The translations under genes were made by a program, and so were the position numbers. From Antedon mediterranea (lineage: Eukaryota > Echinodermata > Crinoidea > Comatulida > Antedonidae), in assembly GCF_964355755.1 (NCBI RefSeq), contig NC_092678.1:23542365-23606364 (forward strand): a DNA stretch of 64,000 nt. Direction: 5' to 3'. The notes below the pieces were generated by a model. The model was not told where the DNA came from and searched no databases. It worked only from the letters and a program-made list of their open reading frames with translations. Of this stretch, positions 9,191-24,100 are shown one piece after another (within the stretch, counting starts at the first letter, position 1; every line of letters starts with the position of its first letter).

Positions 9191-12100
9191 GTTAATTAAC
9201 CCAGGTTCATTGAGGTATATTTTTTTTATGAAGGCTGCTAGCCTAGCCAAGCTAGGCTAGGCCTAGACTCTAGTTGGGCTAGCTAGAGTCAGCATGATCT
9301 GGCTGCTGCCCCCAGTCTACTCGGCGGAGATACCTTTCCTAGGCTAACTAGGCCTAGGCCTAGCCCATGGTAGGCCCAGCAGAGTAGTGTAGGCCAGGTC
9401 AAAATTGATATTTCAAATAATGATGATAAACTTTTATAATTAGTTAATACTAGCCTAGGCTAGTAGGCCTAGTCCTAAATAGGCCTACTAGCTAGGCTGG
9501 CCTACAGTATCCACTGCACCATCATATTGTTTATTTAATAATAATAATGGTATGTATCTTTTTAATTTCAGGGAGTTGCTGGATCCCCAGCATTTTGTTT
9601 TTTTGGCAAAATGTCTAGATAAGCAGTATGAAAATATTGTAACTGTAAATGAAGGCAGTAATAAAGAATTAGAAAAAAGTCATCATGATATTATTGTTGA
9701 ATGTTTGAGATGTTTACGAAATGCCTGTGTTGAGTGTCAGCGTAACCAGAACATGCTTTGGTAAGGATGGGTTGATAATATGAAGTGATCATAAATAATG
9801 CAGCACAAATTCATTATGAAGATAAAACCAAGTCCTACAAATCTCCCCTACCGTACAATTGCAATACTAGTGATAGAACCTTAATACCCTGTAGGTTAAG
9901 CACTTTGTTTAAAATTATTTATGTATGACCCACTATATGATGCAGGGGTGCGTCAAAAAAGCTAGATGGTACGTCACATCAATGAACAATGGTGTGTCAA
10001 TGTCACTTTATCATGCACCATATCATAAACAACATGGTCACCGTGCGTCAAATGATTGAGTCATGGCCACCAAAGTTAAGTCATATTTTTTACGCATAGG
10101 TGAGTCATGGTACTCATAAGGTATAACTCACATCGAACAAATGACGCACCCTTTCCCGGGGGTCGTATGGTGGGTCATACAATTGACAAGAAATGCATTA
10201 GGCCCTGGCCCGATCTGCCACACACAAATTAAAAGTTGCACTGTGGAATATTTACAAAGGTACATACAAATATTGCATAAGTATAGATTTAAAACTTAAT
10301 TTCTTTAGTAATTCTGAGTGTGTTAAAAATATCGAGAAGCTAATTGTCATGCTGACAAGCCATCCAGAAATTAAAAACCAAGAAACTGCCCTCAGATGTG
10401 CGGTTCAAGTCCTTAGCAATGCTGGAAGTGGTAACATAGCAACACAAAAAATAATATGGGATGCAATTTTTCCAGAAACTTTACTGTGAGTATTTAATAA
10501 TAAAATTATAATAATAAAAGCATTTATAATGTGCCGTATATCAAATCAATGATTGCTCATAGGCGCAGCACATACATGTATAAAACATAAGAATTTAACA
10601 TATTTTTTTTTCTTTACCTTTAAACAACTCCTTAAATCCCACCTTTTTAATTTGAACTTTCATCATTATTCTTATGCTCTTTTTTATGTTGATTGTTCAG
10701 TGTTTTTAAAATTGAACTTTTTTTCTTATGTCTTACAGAACATTGTTAAAGTTTCCAGATAGTAAGGTACAGAATTACACATGTATGCTAATATACCATT
10801 CCATCACCTCTGATGTGAATACATTACAAATACTGCAACCTCCTGGTATACCACTTGTTGAACTTATTTTAGAACTTTCTACTAAAGAAACTGAACAGGA
10901 TTGGTGGTAAGTATTGTTTTATTCCTTAAAATAAAAATTACATGATGGATAAACTATGTGATGGTGATATTCTCATTAAGGCTACATAATTTAAAAAAAA
11001 TGCAAGAATAAAGGTATTGTCATCATCATTATATTAGCATCAGAAATATATATTGAATTGTAACAGAAATTTCATTTTTAGTTGCTAGTTTGTACCTTTA
11101 TCAATTTATGAATAAAGTCAACCCTCCCAAAAAAAAACGGACACATTTGGGCTGGCCTAATATGTCTGGTTTTCTGGAAAGTCTGGTGTATGTGTTGTTA
11201 ATGATAAAAATAAATTTGGGACTGTTTGGACCTCAAGAAAAGTCTGGTTTTTAATAGAGTTTGGGAGAGTTGACTATACTGTTGTATGTATAATATTAAA
11301 GTAAAATATTTGATGAACATTTTCTTACTGGTAATGTTATATTTAAAGTTTACAGATACTTGAAGAACTGCTCAAGTCACCTGACTTGTTTCTACAATGC
11401 TATGGCAACCTCAATGACAATTCCAAAGTGACTCTTCTTGACATCACATCAGCTTTGCTTTCAAATGATACGGATAACGCCTTGCCGTCTCAGCCATTTG
11501 CAAAAGAGGCAATGAATGATCATCAGATGGAAGAGACTAAGTTTGATACTAAGATTCCACAATTATCTATTGACTTTCTAGCAGAAACATTTGAAATGAC
11601 GTTACTAACAGGGTTTTCAGCCGATTCCAGTACTGAGTCAAAACAAGAAATAGTAAGTTGAAAAAACATTTATGGTAGGAAGTATTTCTTCTAGAGGTTA
11701 TTCCAAGGAACACCATCCCCTTTTGACAGCTAAAATGAAATGATGAACTCATTTTTTTGTATCTATTTCTGACAGACTATTATATTAATAATAAAACACT
11801 CCCCCGTTTAATCAATTCTGGATATGCCCCTGAAAACCGTGTCATTGGTAACGAAAGAGCTTTATTCTCATTAAGGAAAAAAAAAGAAAAAGTTTGGATA
11901 TGGGTTTAAAAAATTTAGCATAATTCATTCTCATTAAATCAATGTAAGTGAAGTAGTTACATTAGCAGCAACAAATAATTCATCAATTAACCTCCTATAA
12001 GAAAAGCTCCGAAGCAGTTATTGAATATGACTTTGTTTGTTTTTTCAGTATATGCAAATACCTCTTCTTTTAAAAGTACTTTGTCTTGCAACATCAAATC

Positions 12101-15100
12101 TACATGTCTATCGCCCTCTACAGAATAGAACCTCGTTACTTGTGCATGCAGTAGGTGAGTTTAGCTACAACTGGTTTTTATCATCAAATTTATATACTAT
12201 TATCAGAAGTGATGTAAGGTAGGGTCAAAGGGTCAACCATTATTTGCTAGAATTTTATAAAATCTGCCTCCCACATTTGCTGCTACTGATAAAACAAGTT
12301 AATGGTTGTGTTCTTGATTATTTCTTTTATAAAAATTTCTATCTTCGTTAGTTTTTCAATAGCAAGCCAAGTCATGCCACGTTTAATTAATCCTCCACCT
12401 ATCAACAGATGAAGTGCAAATATAGAATATCTTTGTAAGCCAGAAACAAAGATTTTAACAACAAAACGAATTGTACTTATCCAATTGGTGGTTAATTTTA
12501 GAATCATTATTTGGCACGTGTAAGTAAAATATCGGCCAAATACTATACACTAGGCCAATTGCCAACAAATAAGTTGCCGATTTTTTCAGACGACGATTGA
12601 TAGTATGATTTTAATTATGTAAAGGCAACCAAAAGTTTTATTCAACCTTTTTTAGGTTCTGTCTAGGATACTTTCAACAATTTATTTTGTTCAAATTTGT
12701 CACTACATATACAAAATATATATGTGACATTTATATAGCGATATTTCGTAAAGATCAGAGCGCTTTGAGTGTTATTAGTTGATTATTAAAATTATCTAGA
12801 CTCTGAACAGGAAATAGGCTAACCAAAGACAACCCATTAATTACAATAAAAAAATACATATATAAATATAAATAAAAAGGTAGATTTCTCTAAAATATAT
12901 CCGAGCAATGAATTTGTTAATTTTATATATAAAAAAAATTATTTATCCTATATCTTATATTTTAGAAACAAGCGTCTGTAGATGAAGCTAAATTCACCTA
13001 TTGCCACCATTATTAATTTACAGAAAAGTTTCAAGTTCAATTTGCAAATTAATCATTTTCAACATAATCACTATGCCTTGTACTTTCCACAATACATCAC
13101 TAATTATTTCATGTTTTGAAAAGCAATTAATTTAGTGGTTAAATGAAGGCAATTGTGCAATATCATGGCTTGATAGCCTATCGTACATGTGTAACTAATG
13201 ATGGCTCATATGGGATTCATTGGGCTACGCATCAACCAAGTTGATACAAATGCGCCAAACCTGTTCTTATAGCCAAGTCATTCTGAAATATAAATTTGTT
13301 TTTAACCTCGCATTGATGTCTATTCCGATTAATTTAAAAAAAATAAATTTCTATTTTAAAACATTAATCAAATTGTTCATAATACAAATGATATTAAAAT
13401 ATTGGAACATGTTTATTAAAAGTTCTCAATTAGCTCTCATAAGCAAAAACATTTACACTAAGCCTGGATTCACACACAACATTTTGTATGGAATTCAGAA
13501 TGAATCAGAATCTTAAGTTCTGTCTACACATCAAAACGTGATGTGCCCATATATGGACACGATGATGTCATATCTCTACCATATTTGGCCACATCACACT
13601 TTTCTTTCATAAACAGACACTACACTCATTTTTTATGAATTTTTATTCTGGAAATCAGATCCGATCTCGGTGTGATCATAACCTGCAACCCGATGATTAC
13701 ATGACTAGTTCCATAGTATAAATCCATATTATGTATTCTTCATAGGAAATCATATCTTAGGCTCTGTCCACACTATCAAAAAATGTGATATGCCAATATA
13801 TGGACATCATGATGTCACATTACTACCATACCATATTTGGGTATATCACTACCATATTTGGGCACATCACACTTGTTTTTGTCAAACTAGTTTGATAGTG
13901 TAGACAGAGCTTTAGGAATGTTTCAATTTAAAGTAAATAGAGTTGGTTTCTGAATATGATTTACTTAAAGTGGCAAATTGTTTCAGGTGTGAATTCTAAA
14001 GAAACATAAAGTTTCACTCCACAAGGTGTTTAACACAGTGAGAACAGGTGTTGGCAAATGACATTACACATAGTTGTCTTATTTCACATTCCTAGGTAAC
14101 ATCTTACACCCATCACCTTAAGGATGCTCTGTCAATAAAATCCACCAAGTCGTGGCCAAATAGACAGATTGAATGCAGCGTTTACAATATAATAAATTTA
14201 CCATTACTAAAATGTACTAATTGTCCAAATATGGTAGTGACATGCTTAAATATAGTGGTGATATGACATCATCATGTTTATACTGTATATGAGCACATCA
14301 CAGTTTTCTGTCATATAAAGTTTGATAGTGTAGAAAAAGCTGAAGTTTTTAATTTTTTTATGAACAAAAGAATACTGTCATCATCTTTGCATATTAAATT
14401 GGTCACAATTTTAGCAAATAAATTAGATGGCTTCTAATTTAGGACTAAAAGGTTATAATAAAATTTCTGTAAAACAACCCCAAATTTCATCTTTAATTTG
14501 ACATTCCAACGAGACATCAACAAATGTTTTCATCTCTTGCAAGTTTACCTAATATCATGTCTGTAAAATTATATGTCAATTCACATTACCTGACAACAGC
14601 ATCTTTATTGTGATATTCCGTCGTTTATCCATGTAATGGATTATATTCCTCTGTTGGATTCCGTGTGGATTTAATTTGTAACAGTGTCTGATTATCGAAT
14701 TCCACTCGGTTGGGTTCCTGACTCCAAACCTCACACTCAAAATAAATAGCTTTATATGAATAGCTGTCAAGTCCATCTCGGGTAATTCTTGACTTGTTGT
14801 AAATAGAAATATCATGTACAATTTATATAAATTGATCTTGAATTAGTTGTATTACATTTGTTAACATATACATTATCAATTACAGTAAATCCAATTCAAC
14901 GGCAAAAAATGAGTATCTATCAGTAGCCAGATCTCAATAGAGTTACAAAATAAAATAAGCAAAAAGCTAAATCAAAATGATTCATAGAAAATTAATGGAC
15001 CAACAGATAAATGTCCTATCCATAATAAACAATGAGAGTTCCTCATATATTATTGTTGTCAGGTTTTCGTTTGGTAGGAAGTTACATTTCAATAAAAGAT

Positions 15101-18100
15101 AATGTAAGATTTTCATTTGTATTTATTTTAATGTTGTGCTTTTCTCTTTTCCCCTCACCAGGCCTTCTTCAAAGTTCACATCTAGTAATGTCAGAAACAG
15201 AAAAAACTACATCATCCCATCTTATACAAACTGATATCCACCCAAAACATGGATTTAAGAGAGATTTAATTCGCTTGGTTGGCAACATGTGTTTTAGACA
15301 TAAAGATAACCAGAATAAGGTAAGACCTTGCATCATGAGCAGTTACACTAATCCTTGCATGCTTGTTCACATGCTTGCTCATGAGCAGTTACACTAATCC
15401 TTGCATGCTTGTTCACATGCTTGCTCATGAGCAGTTAGACTAATCCTTGCATGCTTGTTCATATGCTTGCTTATGAGCTGTTAGTCCACTCATTGCATGC
15501 TTGATTATATGCTTGCTCATGAGCAGTTAGTCCACTCATTGCATGCTCGTTCATATACTTGCTCATGAGCTGTTAGTCCACTTCTTGCATGCTTGTTCAC
15601 AGCTTGCTCATGAGCTATTCATCGCGAAATGTATCCACCAATTCCAGTGTCCCAATCCAGCCTGATTTTTTTTACAAAAGAACTCTCACAGACTTAGTTT
15701 TTGATGCGCATTCATTCTCCGTTGCTGAAGCTATGCAATTTACAGTATAATGAATTACAAGAAGAGACCAGTTCAACCATTAGGTACAGTCCTAAGCGTG
15801 GTTGCCACTAGCGACGCAACACAAGGACGTAACGCAACGCAAGTGAATTGACCAATCACAAGCGATGGCTTATTCGCTTCTGATTGCTAACTGTCTATAA
15901 CTTCGCTGGTCATTGGTTAAAACGCTTGCGTTGCGTTTACGTCCTTGCGTTACGTTCTAGTGGGAACCAAGCTTTACTACTGGAAATCAAAGTACGTAAT
16001 TATTTGTTTAGGCTCCCACAGTAGGACACAAATTTGTAGGTTTAATAATTTGTACTGGCCTAGCTAGATACGGTTTAACATACTTATACACATACTGTAT
16101 ACAATCAAAATTTAGTGAATAAGTCAGTTTAGGCAATCCTTATTAGGTAGCCAGTCTAGGCAATTCTTATTAGGTAACCGTTCTAGGCAATCCTTATTAG
16201 GTAATCAGTCTGGACAATCTATATTAGGTAGCCAGTCTAGGAAAGTCTAGGCATTCCTTATAGGTAACCGTTCTAGGCAATCCTTAGTAGGTAATCAGTC
16301 TAGGAAATCCTTAAGGTAACCGTTCTAGGCAATCCTTAGTAGGTAATCAGTCTAGGCAATCCTTATTAGGTAGCCAGTCTAGACAATCCTTATTACAATA
16401 GCCAGTCTAGGAAAACCTTATTAGGTAACCAGTCTAGGCAATTCTTATTTGTTAATCTGTCTAGGTAATCCTTGTAGCCATAGGATAATTTCTTATTATA
16501 GTTAGTTGTAGGCTGTTAAGACTTACATTGGTATAACTTTGCCCATAATTTATATTCACTTTTAATACTGATTTATGATTAATTTAAAAGGTCTACCGTG
16601 TATTAATAACAAAAATAATACAGAAAAGATGACAAATACTGTATAAAGCTCTGGTTTTTATGATTTTAATAATAAACATCATTGTATTTTAGACATTGTA
16701 GAGAGTTGATTACGAACATCTCGACCTGCTTCATGTCATTCTTTGCCTCTGCACTTGTCTTGTATATTGTGCATCATATAATTTTAACCATTACACTTGA
16801 GAATGAATCTCTGCTACGTTACAGAAGGTAGAAAGAGAATGTTTAATACTTCCGTTGTTATAGCTAACTTAGTATCATTACCAATTTGTGGTGGAACTTT
16901 TGTTAATTGATATTAATTATTAGCGTTAAAAACCATGGAGTTAGGGATTATTACCGCGTTGTTTACAGTTGTAGCAAAGTATGCTTAAATGCCATGTGTA
17001 GGAGAGGACAGTAGGAACCCACCCACATCTGTGGATTACATTGTTAAGACCCTGGGCTACTGCGGTAGCCCACCTGGGTCACTATAAACAACTCGCCCAC
17101 TACTTCCTGTGAAAAACATTTATATTATATAGTTGTGTTATTAAAAATATCTACACAATTTAAAGTATGGAATCTTTGATCAATCTATCTGTAATATAAG
17201 TTTAAGCATGGAGTAATTATTACTGGATGGTTTAAGTAACCAATCTATTTCATGTTGTTGTAGCGGCCTGTCTTCGTCTTAAGGCACATGGCTGTCATTG
17301 ATGGATACTTAGCATCAGACTTCACTGCTGGTGTACTCAAGATCTACAATCATGTTATACACTGTTGTATACACAAAGAGATAGAAAAAGAACGTTTCTT
17401 CTATCTCATTTCATTACCCTCTCATATTGAATATGGTAATGTTTAAACTACCCATCTGAGCCAAGCATAATATTAAGTTACCTTATTTTCCAATTAAGTT
17501 AATAACTGGTTTATCTTTTTTGAAATCTTTTAAGCATTATGTTGTGAATTATGTGCTGGGAATCTGGCAGAATTCTAGGCTGAACTTCATGTTGAGTCAA
17601 CACTAATTTCGTCATCAATTATTCAATTTAAAATCCTAATAGAAATGAGATTGTTTCGGAACCTGAGAGTACAAAACATAATAATGTGCGATGATTGATT
17701 GCCTTTTATTTGTAGGCTAGGCAATTACATAATAACATTGATAAAAACAATTAATAGTGAATAAATCTGAAAGTATAGAACCCCTTTGGATACCCCTATT
17801 ATTTCCCATAAAAGTAAAAATATATGTTCTAACACTGCAGCCTTTTCAGGAGACAACCATATAAGGTGACACTTTGTTGGGTACCAAAGGTGTCGCCTTG
17901 TATTAAAAAATTGCATTACAAAAAGGTCGAAGAATGTCTTGATTTGATTTTGATTTTATTTGATTTCATTTTCAGCATCATTAAAAAAAAAATTAATATT
18001 AGGCAGTAACATTTCACTGTTTTGCTAGTAAATTTAGTGTGGTTGAAATCTAGATAGATAGGCACATAAACATGATTTTGTACAGACAACAATGAATTTA

Positions 18101-21100
18101 GTAATTTTACCGCTAAAGATGCTTCAAAGTCACCCATCATCTGTATTCCTTATATTCATCAACATATCTCTTCCATTTGGATGAACCAATCAAATTGCAT
18201 TTAACTACGTTCGTTAGTTACGTGTGATTGCGAAACACAATGTTCGTTTTATAATGAACTAATAAATCACTGGATTAATGTTGTTAATTAGTCTCCGTGT
18301 ACCAGGTGCTAGAAATAATTGTAAATGAGGATCCATAAAACAATAAACATTAAATGGATACACTCTAATGACATTATTAATCACAACGTTGTTAGACATT
18401 TTATAGGTAAATTTCCTTTTAACGACTTCATCATTATTTCAACACCTTTTTATCACTTTTTGTTGTTTGTTGTAATTCAAGTAAAACATTGCATCGGAAT
18501 TATGATCTGTCTAAACCACTGATTTAGAATTGTGAAAAACGTTAGGAGTGTGCCCTCTATGTTCGTAGGCTACTTCCGGGATATATTGAATGTTCCTATA
18601 ATATTAATATAGTCTACTGTAGGCGTCAACATTGTATTGATTATCAACTGTCTTGATTAATCATTGATTAATGTATATCCACACACCAAACCCACTATGT
18701 AGTTCACTTGATTGTTAAGCTCTGTCCACACACAAAAATTTGTGATGTGGTCAAATATGGTAGTGATATGACATAATCGTGTCCATATATGGACATATCA
18801 GATTATTTTGTCACATAAAGTTTTATAGTGTAGACAGAGCTTTAGTAAGATGCCCACCTTGATGTCCATTGTCTTGTGTTCAAATCCTGTACGAATCACC
18901 ACAACTCCATTTTCTATTTATGAGATTTAGTTTATTTCCTTGTGCTTGTTCTAATGTTCTTGTCTTGTTAATACTTACTGTAGGCATGGTAACCGAGATT
19001 GTACAAGAGAGAGAAGGACTGTTACATTTTAATATCAAATTGTTTTTCTTTTGAACAATTTTGTAGGAATTTGTAACAAAAAATGTTAAATCTCACGTGG
19101 AATCTGATACATAATAAAGATAAAAAGATTGAGTAGAAGATAAAAGTTTAAAAAAGTTTAAAAGATGAAGATGAAGATTACCCTAAGGTGATACCACAGG
19201 CTTGCGGAAATGGTCTATAGTCAATGAATTACACATTAATCAGAAAATCAGAATCAAGGTCACATGATCACCTAATATCACCTGATTATTCCCACCCTCA
19301 TCAACGATTTGTTTGTTTGTTCTCCTTAGCGACTTCCAAACTAGAGGGAGTTTCAGTAAACCCTACGGCTGTTTACAAGCTGACTACAAACTTTGTTCAG
19401 ATATAGCACAGGCTATTAGCTCTAGGCCACCTGCTGTAATTTGTAACAGTTGCAAAACTCTGGTACGACCAGCCTGCTACCTGCGTCTTTTGACCTTTAG
19501 TTCGCCTTCGCTGTTTCACCGGGCCTAGCTTATAATTTTAGATAAATATTATGTTGTGAATGTCTTGGCTTTTGAGGACTGGGTCATGTCAATTTAAACA
19601 GCCAACGGTTATAAATTGAACATATTAAATTAAATATTGAATTTTTAGAACATTTCACCTATATCAAAATAATTACTTGCATGACCTAAGAATGATACTG
19701 GTGTATGAAAAAAACTTAAGGTTAACCATTATATTTGATTGACGTATTAAACAAAATTTACTATCAAAATACTCACAGCTAAATGTAACAATATTTTAAT
19801 TGTGAAAATACTTCACCATGTTCAAAGGGTTTTGTGTTTCAGAATAAGTTTTAGTTACTGTAATTATTTTCCCGAACAATTGTTTATTTTAAGTTGATAG
19901 GATCATGTTCATAATAAGCCTTCTGGTGTCCACAATGCATAAATGAACGTTTTGTGTTTTATGTCTCATATTTAGACCACCAATGGTTAAGTAATTAAGT
20001 AATAATAATATATTTAAATTAAGATTTGGGATAAATTATTAAAATAAGTATCATAGTTTAATGAATAATTGAATTAATTTTTACATACAAGTAAATGGCA
20101 TAACTTTTTATAGCAATTTTATTTAAAATACTAGTTGATTAGTTTACTCTTAAAAACTTTTTATACATTTGTTCTTGCGTTCTTCCTAATGACGTCGTGT
20201 TATCAGTCTGTGATCTTATGCCTTCGGCCACAATGCAGTCTTCCTTCATTATTGCCAGCAATTTGTTTGGTATTTGTTAAGCTTTAAGGGAGACAAAACA
20301 TCTAAGATTTAGAAAAACTTGTAAAAACATATTTCTAACAATCACACAATTTACCACTGATTCCACGAATAGAACCAACTCCTCGTTATTTTTATGTGTT
20401 CTGGTATTGGAAACTTTTTCTATCTTTTGCATCTCTGTTCTGTTTTTTTGCAACATTTAGGGTGTTGCTGTAGGCCCGCTGTAGGTCTGTAATAATTCAT
20501 AGCCTATGCCCCAGGGTGGGCTTATACCTGCATCAGTACAGTACTTTCTATATTGGATCACATGAGTATCAACAATTGACTTAACTTTATTCTCAAGAAC
20601 TCTTCTTGTCTAATTGTTTAATTCTTTGACCAGAGGTACTGATTTAGCTGAAACACACTTTTTGAATTGTCCATTTAAGAGTCTATGAATGTCCATTTAA
20701 GAATCTATGAATGTCCATTTAAGAATCCATGAATGTCCATCATTCTTCGTCATTTAAAGCAATCTATTTAGGGAATTTATCAGCCTTTTTACAAATAATC
20801 TGCTTAGTTCTATATTCTTTTGTGTTATTTTACCAAGGTGACTTGACAATTGTTTGTCAAATTGACAGTACAGTAAGGCCCCTTTCACACTACCAGAAAA
20901 TGTTTTTGAATCTCTAAGAAAAAGATATTATTGAATAGCTTATTTGGGTGTTGTTCACTTCAAATATGATGGGTTTATGGTTGGGTTGTTTATTGGATGA
21001 AAATGCAAAAAATAACTAGTAATTTTGTAATCAATTTTCTAATCAAACAATATGTAGGTCTACTACTACTAGCTGTCTTTTAGTATATGATTTAAACTAT

Positions 21101-24100
21101 AGCACCTTAGTCTAAAATCTTTCTCATTTCTGACTTGCGTGATTAGTGTATTACACCTGAGGTCAAAGACGTAAGAGTCTTTTCTTGTTGCATACCTACA
21201 TTTAACGGAAATGATTGTGTTGATGTATGTGTTGCTTTTGTTTGCTACAACAAGATCATTAACTGTATCATTTATCAAACATTGTTTGAAAGCTGCTCAT
21301 ACTTAACTTGAAATATAGCAACGGAACTTAGCTTATTTAAGGTAAATACAACAGCAGGATAATGATACTTGCAGAAAATAGTACAGACATATCCTGTATA
21401 CCGTGTGAGTGATCGCATTTCTGGGTGGCTCAAAATCGTTGTTGAGATCCGCTTGAATAATTAATTGTGTTGAGGTATATATCACAGCAGGATGGTATGG
21501 TTAATATATGTGCAGTTAGGTTTTAGTGTTTATCAAGTCTTTTCACTTGTTTTAAACTTATTTTGCTCGCTTTGTTCTGGTACGTTTCAGGATGTAGTCG
21601 GGTGTTTTTGTAAGAGAATGTACAGGTGTATACTGTATGATCAATTAACTTCCTTTTTATATAGGTATTTTAATTATACATGTTCAGTGGGAAATTAGTA
21701 ATTAAATGAAGTATAGTGTTCATCCCACCTACTGCAATAAAGGACATTTTTTAGAAAATAAAAACTTTAGTATAAATTGTTTAATAGGGAGAGAGTGAGT
21801 GGCCGAGCGGTTAAGACAGTGGAACCGTAATCACGTAGCCATAACATCGGCAGGGGTTCGAGTCTCACTCACTCCATGGTTCTGGTGGTAGAACGAGTCT
21901 TCTCGGATAAGGACTATAAACCGTAGGTCCAGTGTACACAACTTGGTCGTGTGCACTTTAAAGAACCTAGTACATCTTTCGAGACGAGTAGGGGGGTTAC
22001 CCCGGTGTATTAGTACATCACAGCCACTGATCACCAACTGGGCCCTCTGGGAGATCAGTCTTTGACTGAAGAGGTCACCCAGTATAAAGATAAAACAAAC
22101 AAAACAAACAATACTGTATTCATAATCAATTAAAGATAACATTTTACCTCCATTTTCATCATATATTTTCCATAGAAAATTCAATAAACAAACTGCATAT
22201 TTTAGGATTTTAAACTTGTGACCTCATGGTGAATGAAATAGCAATTCTGTTTATATAACTATATAGTTTAATACAGACTTAGAGTATATAGTGTTTACTA
22301 TGACTTTAGTTTAAATAGCACATTTTATTATGTACTATAAATATAACACTGTAGTGTGTGATGTAACACAGCAGTGTAGTGTTTAAGAGTATTATATTAT
22401 TAACCTCAGAAAAAGATTGGAAAGCTGTGAGATGTGGTTTCTAAGGAGAATGATGAGAATTCCATGGACAGATAGAGTTAGTAATGAAGATGTATTGATA
22501 AGAGCTGGAGTATGCAGGAAACTACTGAAGGATATTAGGATTAGACAGATGAGATTCATGGGACATGTGTTGAGGAAGGGAGGTCTGGAGAACTTGGCAT
22601 TAACAGGGAAAATAGAAGGAAGAAGGAGCAGGGGGAGGAAAAGAGTCGCTTGGTTGGCCAGCATAGCTGAATGGATTCGGAATAGAGGCGTGAATACCAA
22701 AGAAATGGAGTTGCTGAATATGGCAATAGACAGAGAATTGTGGCACAACATGATCGCCAAAGTCTCATGATATGGCACTTCGAGAGAGAGATATTATTAA
22801 CTAGTAATATTTTTAATCACTAAAATGATGCAGTTTATTTCTCCATAATGGTTTAATAGAATATAACTGTTTAAAGTTGAAAATAAATATCAAATTAACA
22901 AAGTAAATATAGACAGATAAAAGTCAGTAGGAGATATATTGACATTAGCCATGAATACCTCAAGTGTTAATGACAATGCATTTAATGTTTGTCCTAAGTC
23001 ATAAATTGTGCAATTTTTGTTAACTTTGTGATCAGTTTATAACCTTACTATTTGCCTTAGCTACTTGAACCTCTACAGTACACATACAGTGGGTTTATAT
23101 TTAATGTACTTTTTAGGGTGTTTCTCTTGTTTGGGACCCCTTTGGAAACAACAAGCCTTTAGACTTAAAGGCTTATCCCCTGCTGCTTTACATGTTTTAT
23201 TTTTTAAGTTCCGTTCTTGGAAAACAATAAATATTACTTACTTAATACCTATTTATACTTCTAGAGTTTTGTAGTGATATTCATTGTATCAGTGTACAAT
23301 TAGACTAGTAGGTATTTAACTAGTTTAAACATCTATCAATGAGGTATTATTTAACTCTGGTGTTACAATGTTCAGTCTGTCTGTGTGTCCTCCTTAAGCA
23401 ATTAATTTCATTATAACGTCCAATGAATTCAAGTTTTACTTTTTCAACTTGTGGATAAAAGAAAAACACTCTGTAATACCTCTTATAAAGTACGTTTCAA
23501 TTCTTTTGTTTCTTGCTTTCCCACATGGGCTTTAGACATAACCATAAGATTGCTGCAGCACCGTTTATTACCTTCATTATTTTATCCAGGTTAAATTGCT
23601 TCTAAGGTATCTGAAATATGTCTTTTTGGAATATTATGTGTTTAATTGCCTAGAGTATCGATTAGCGCTTTGTCTAATCCCTAAATAGCCGCTCTTGCCA
23701 TGTCTGTACTGTTAGTTTATTTGCTGTTCTCTTTTGATGTAGAGTTCAGACTTAGCGGTACTGTGTGTAAGTTAAGCTGGTATAGAGTGCAGTCGGCTAA
23801 GCTGCTGGTATCCACAGTATAGTAAAGTCTCTAGATTTCCTCTGGGCCCTGGTATATCCATGTGCATGCTAATGTGCCATTTAGTCTTGTCGGATAAGCT
23901 GGTGCTAATCACGTTGTTGTGGCCTAAATTGTTAAAGTTACCTTAGGGGCCTGTGTAATTCTCACTTATTGCACTCCCTCCACTTGGTTTGCGGTGTCCT
24001 TTAACAAAAAAAATAGTGTACCCATTCCTTACCTTAATACCTTTCCATTCATACGCACATGACCAGTGGATCAATGTCTGAAGCACGAGGCAATGAGAGT

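Larger units (their letters stand above)
12155..15161. other. ATXN10 intron 6, repeat-bearing
   Basis: Three kilobases without recognisable coding sequence. It holds three family A MITEs (13.5-14.3 kb). The rest is AT-rich unique DNA. Confidence 0.7.

Noticed and set aside
11350-11356. Alternative acceptor TTTACAG for ATXN10 exon 5
   Set aside because: Joining there to exon 4 creates TGA at once; the acceptor 7 bases earlier keeps the frame.
21795-21875. Functional tRNA-Leu/Ser gene
   Set aside because: A and B boxes are good, but the sequence continues into a SINE body and tail with truncated copies elsewhere, so it is the SINE head.
22392-22778. Frames on the - strand at 22.4-22.8 kb and 37.5-37.7 kb
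   Set aside because: Shadows of the LINE frames on the + strand.
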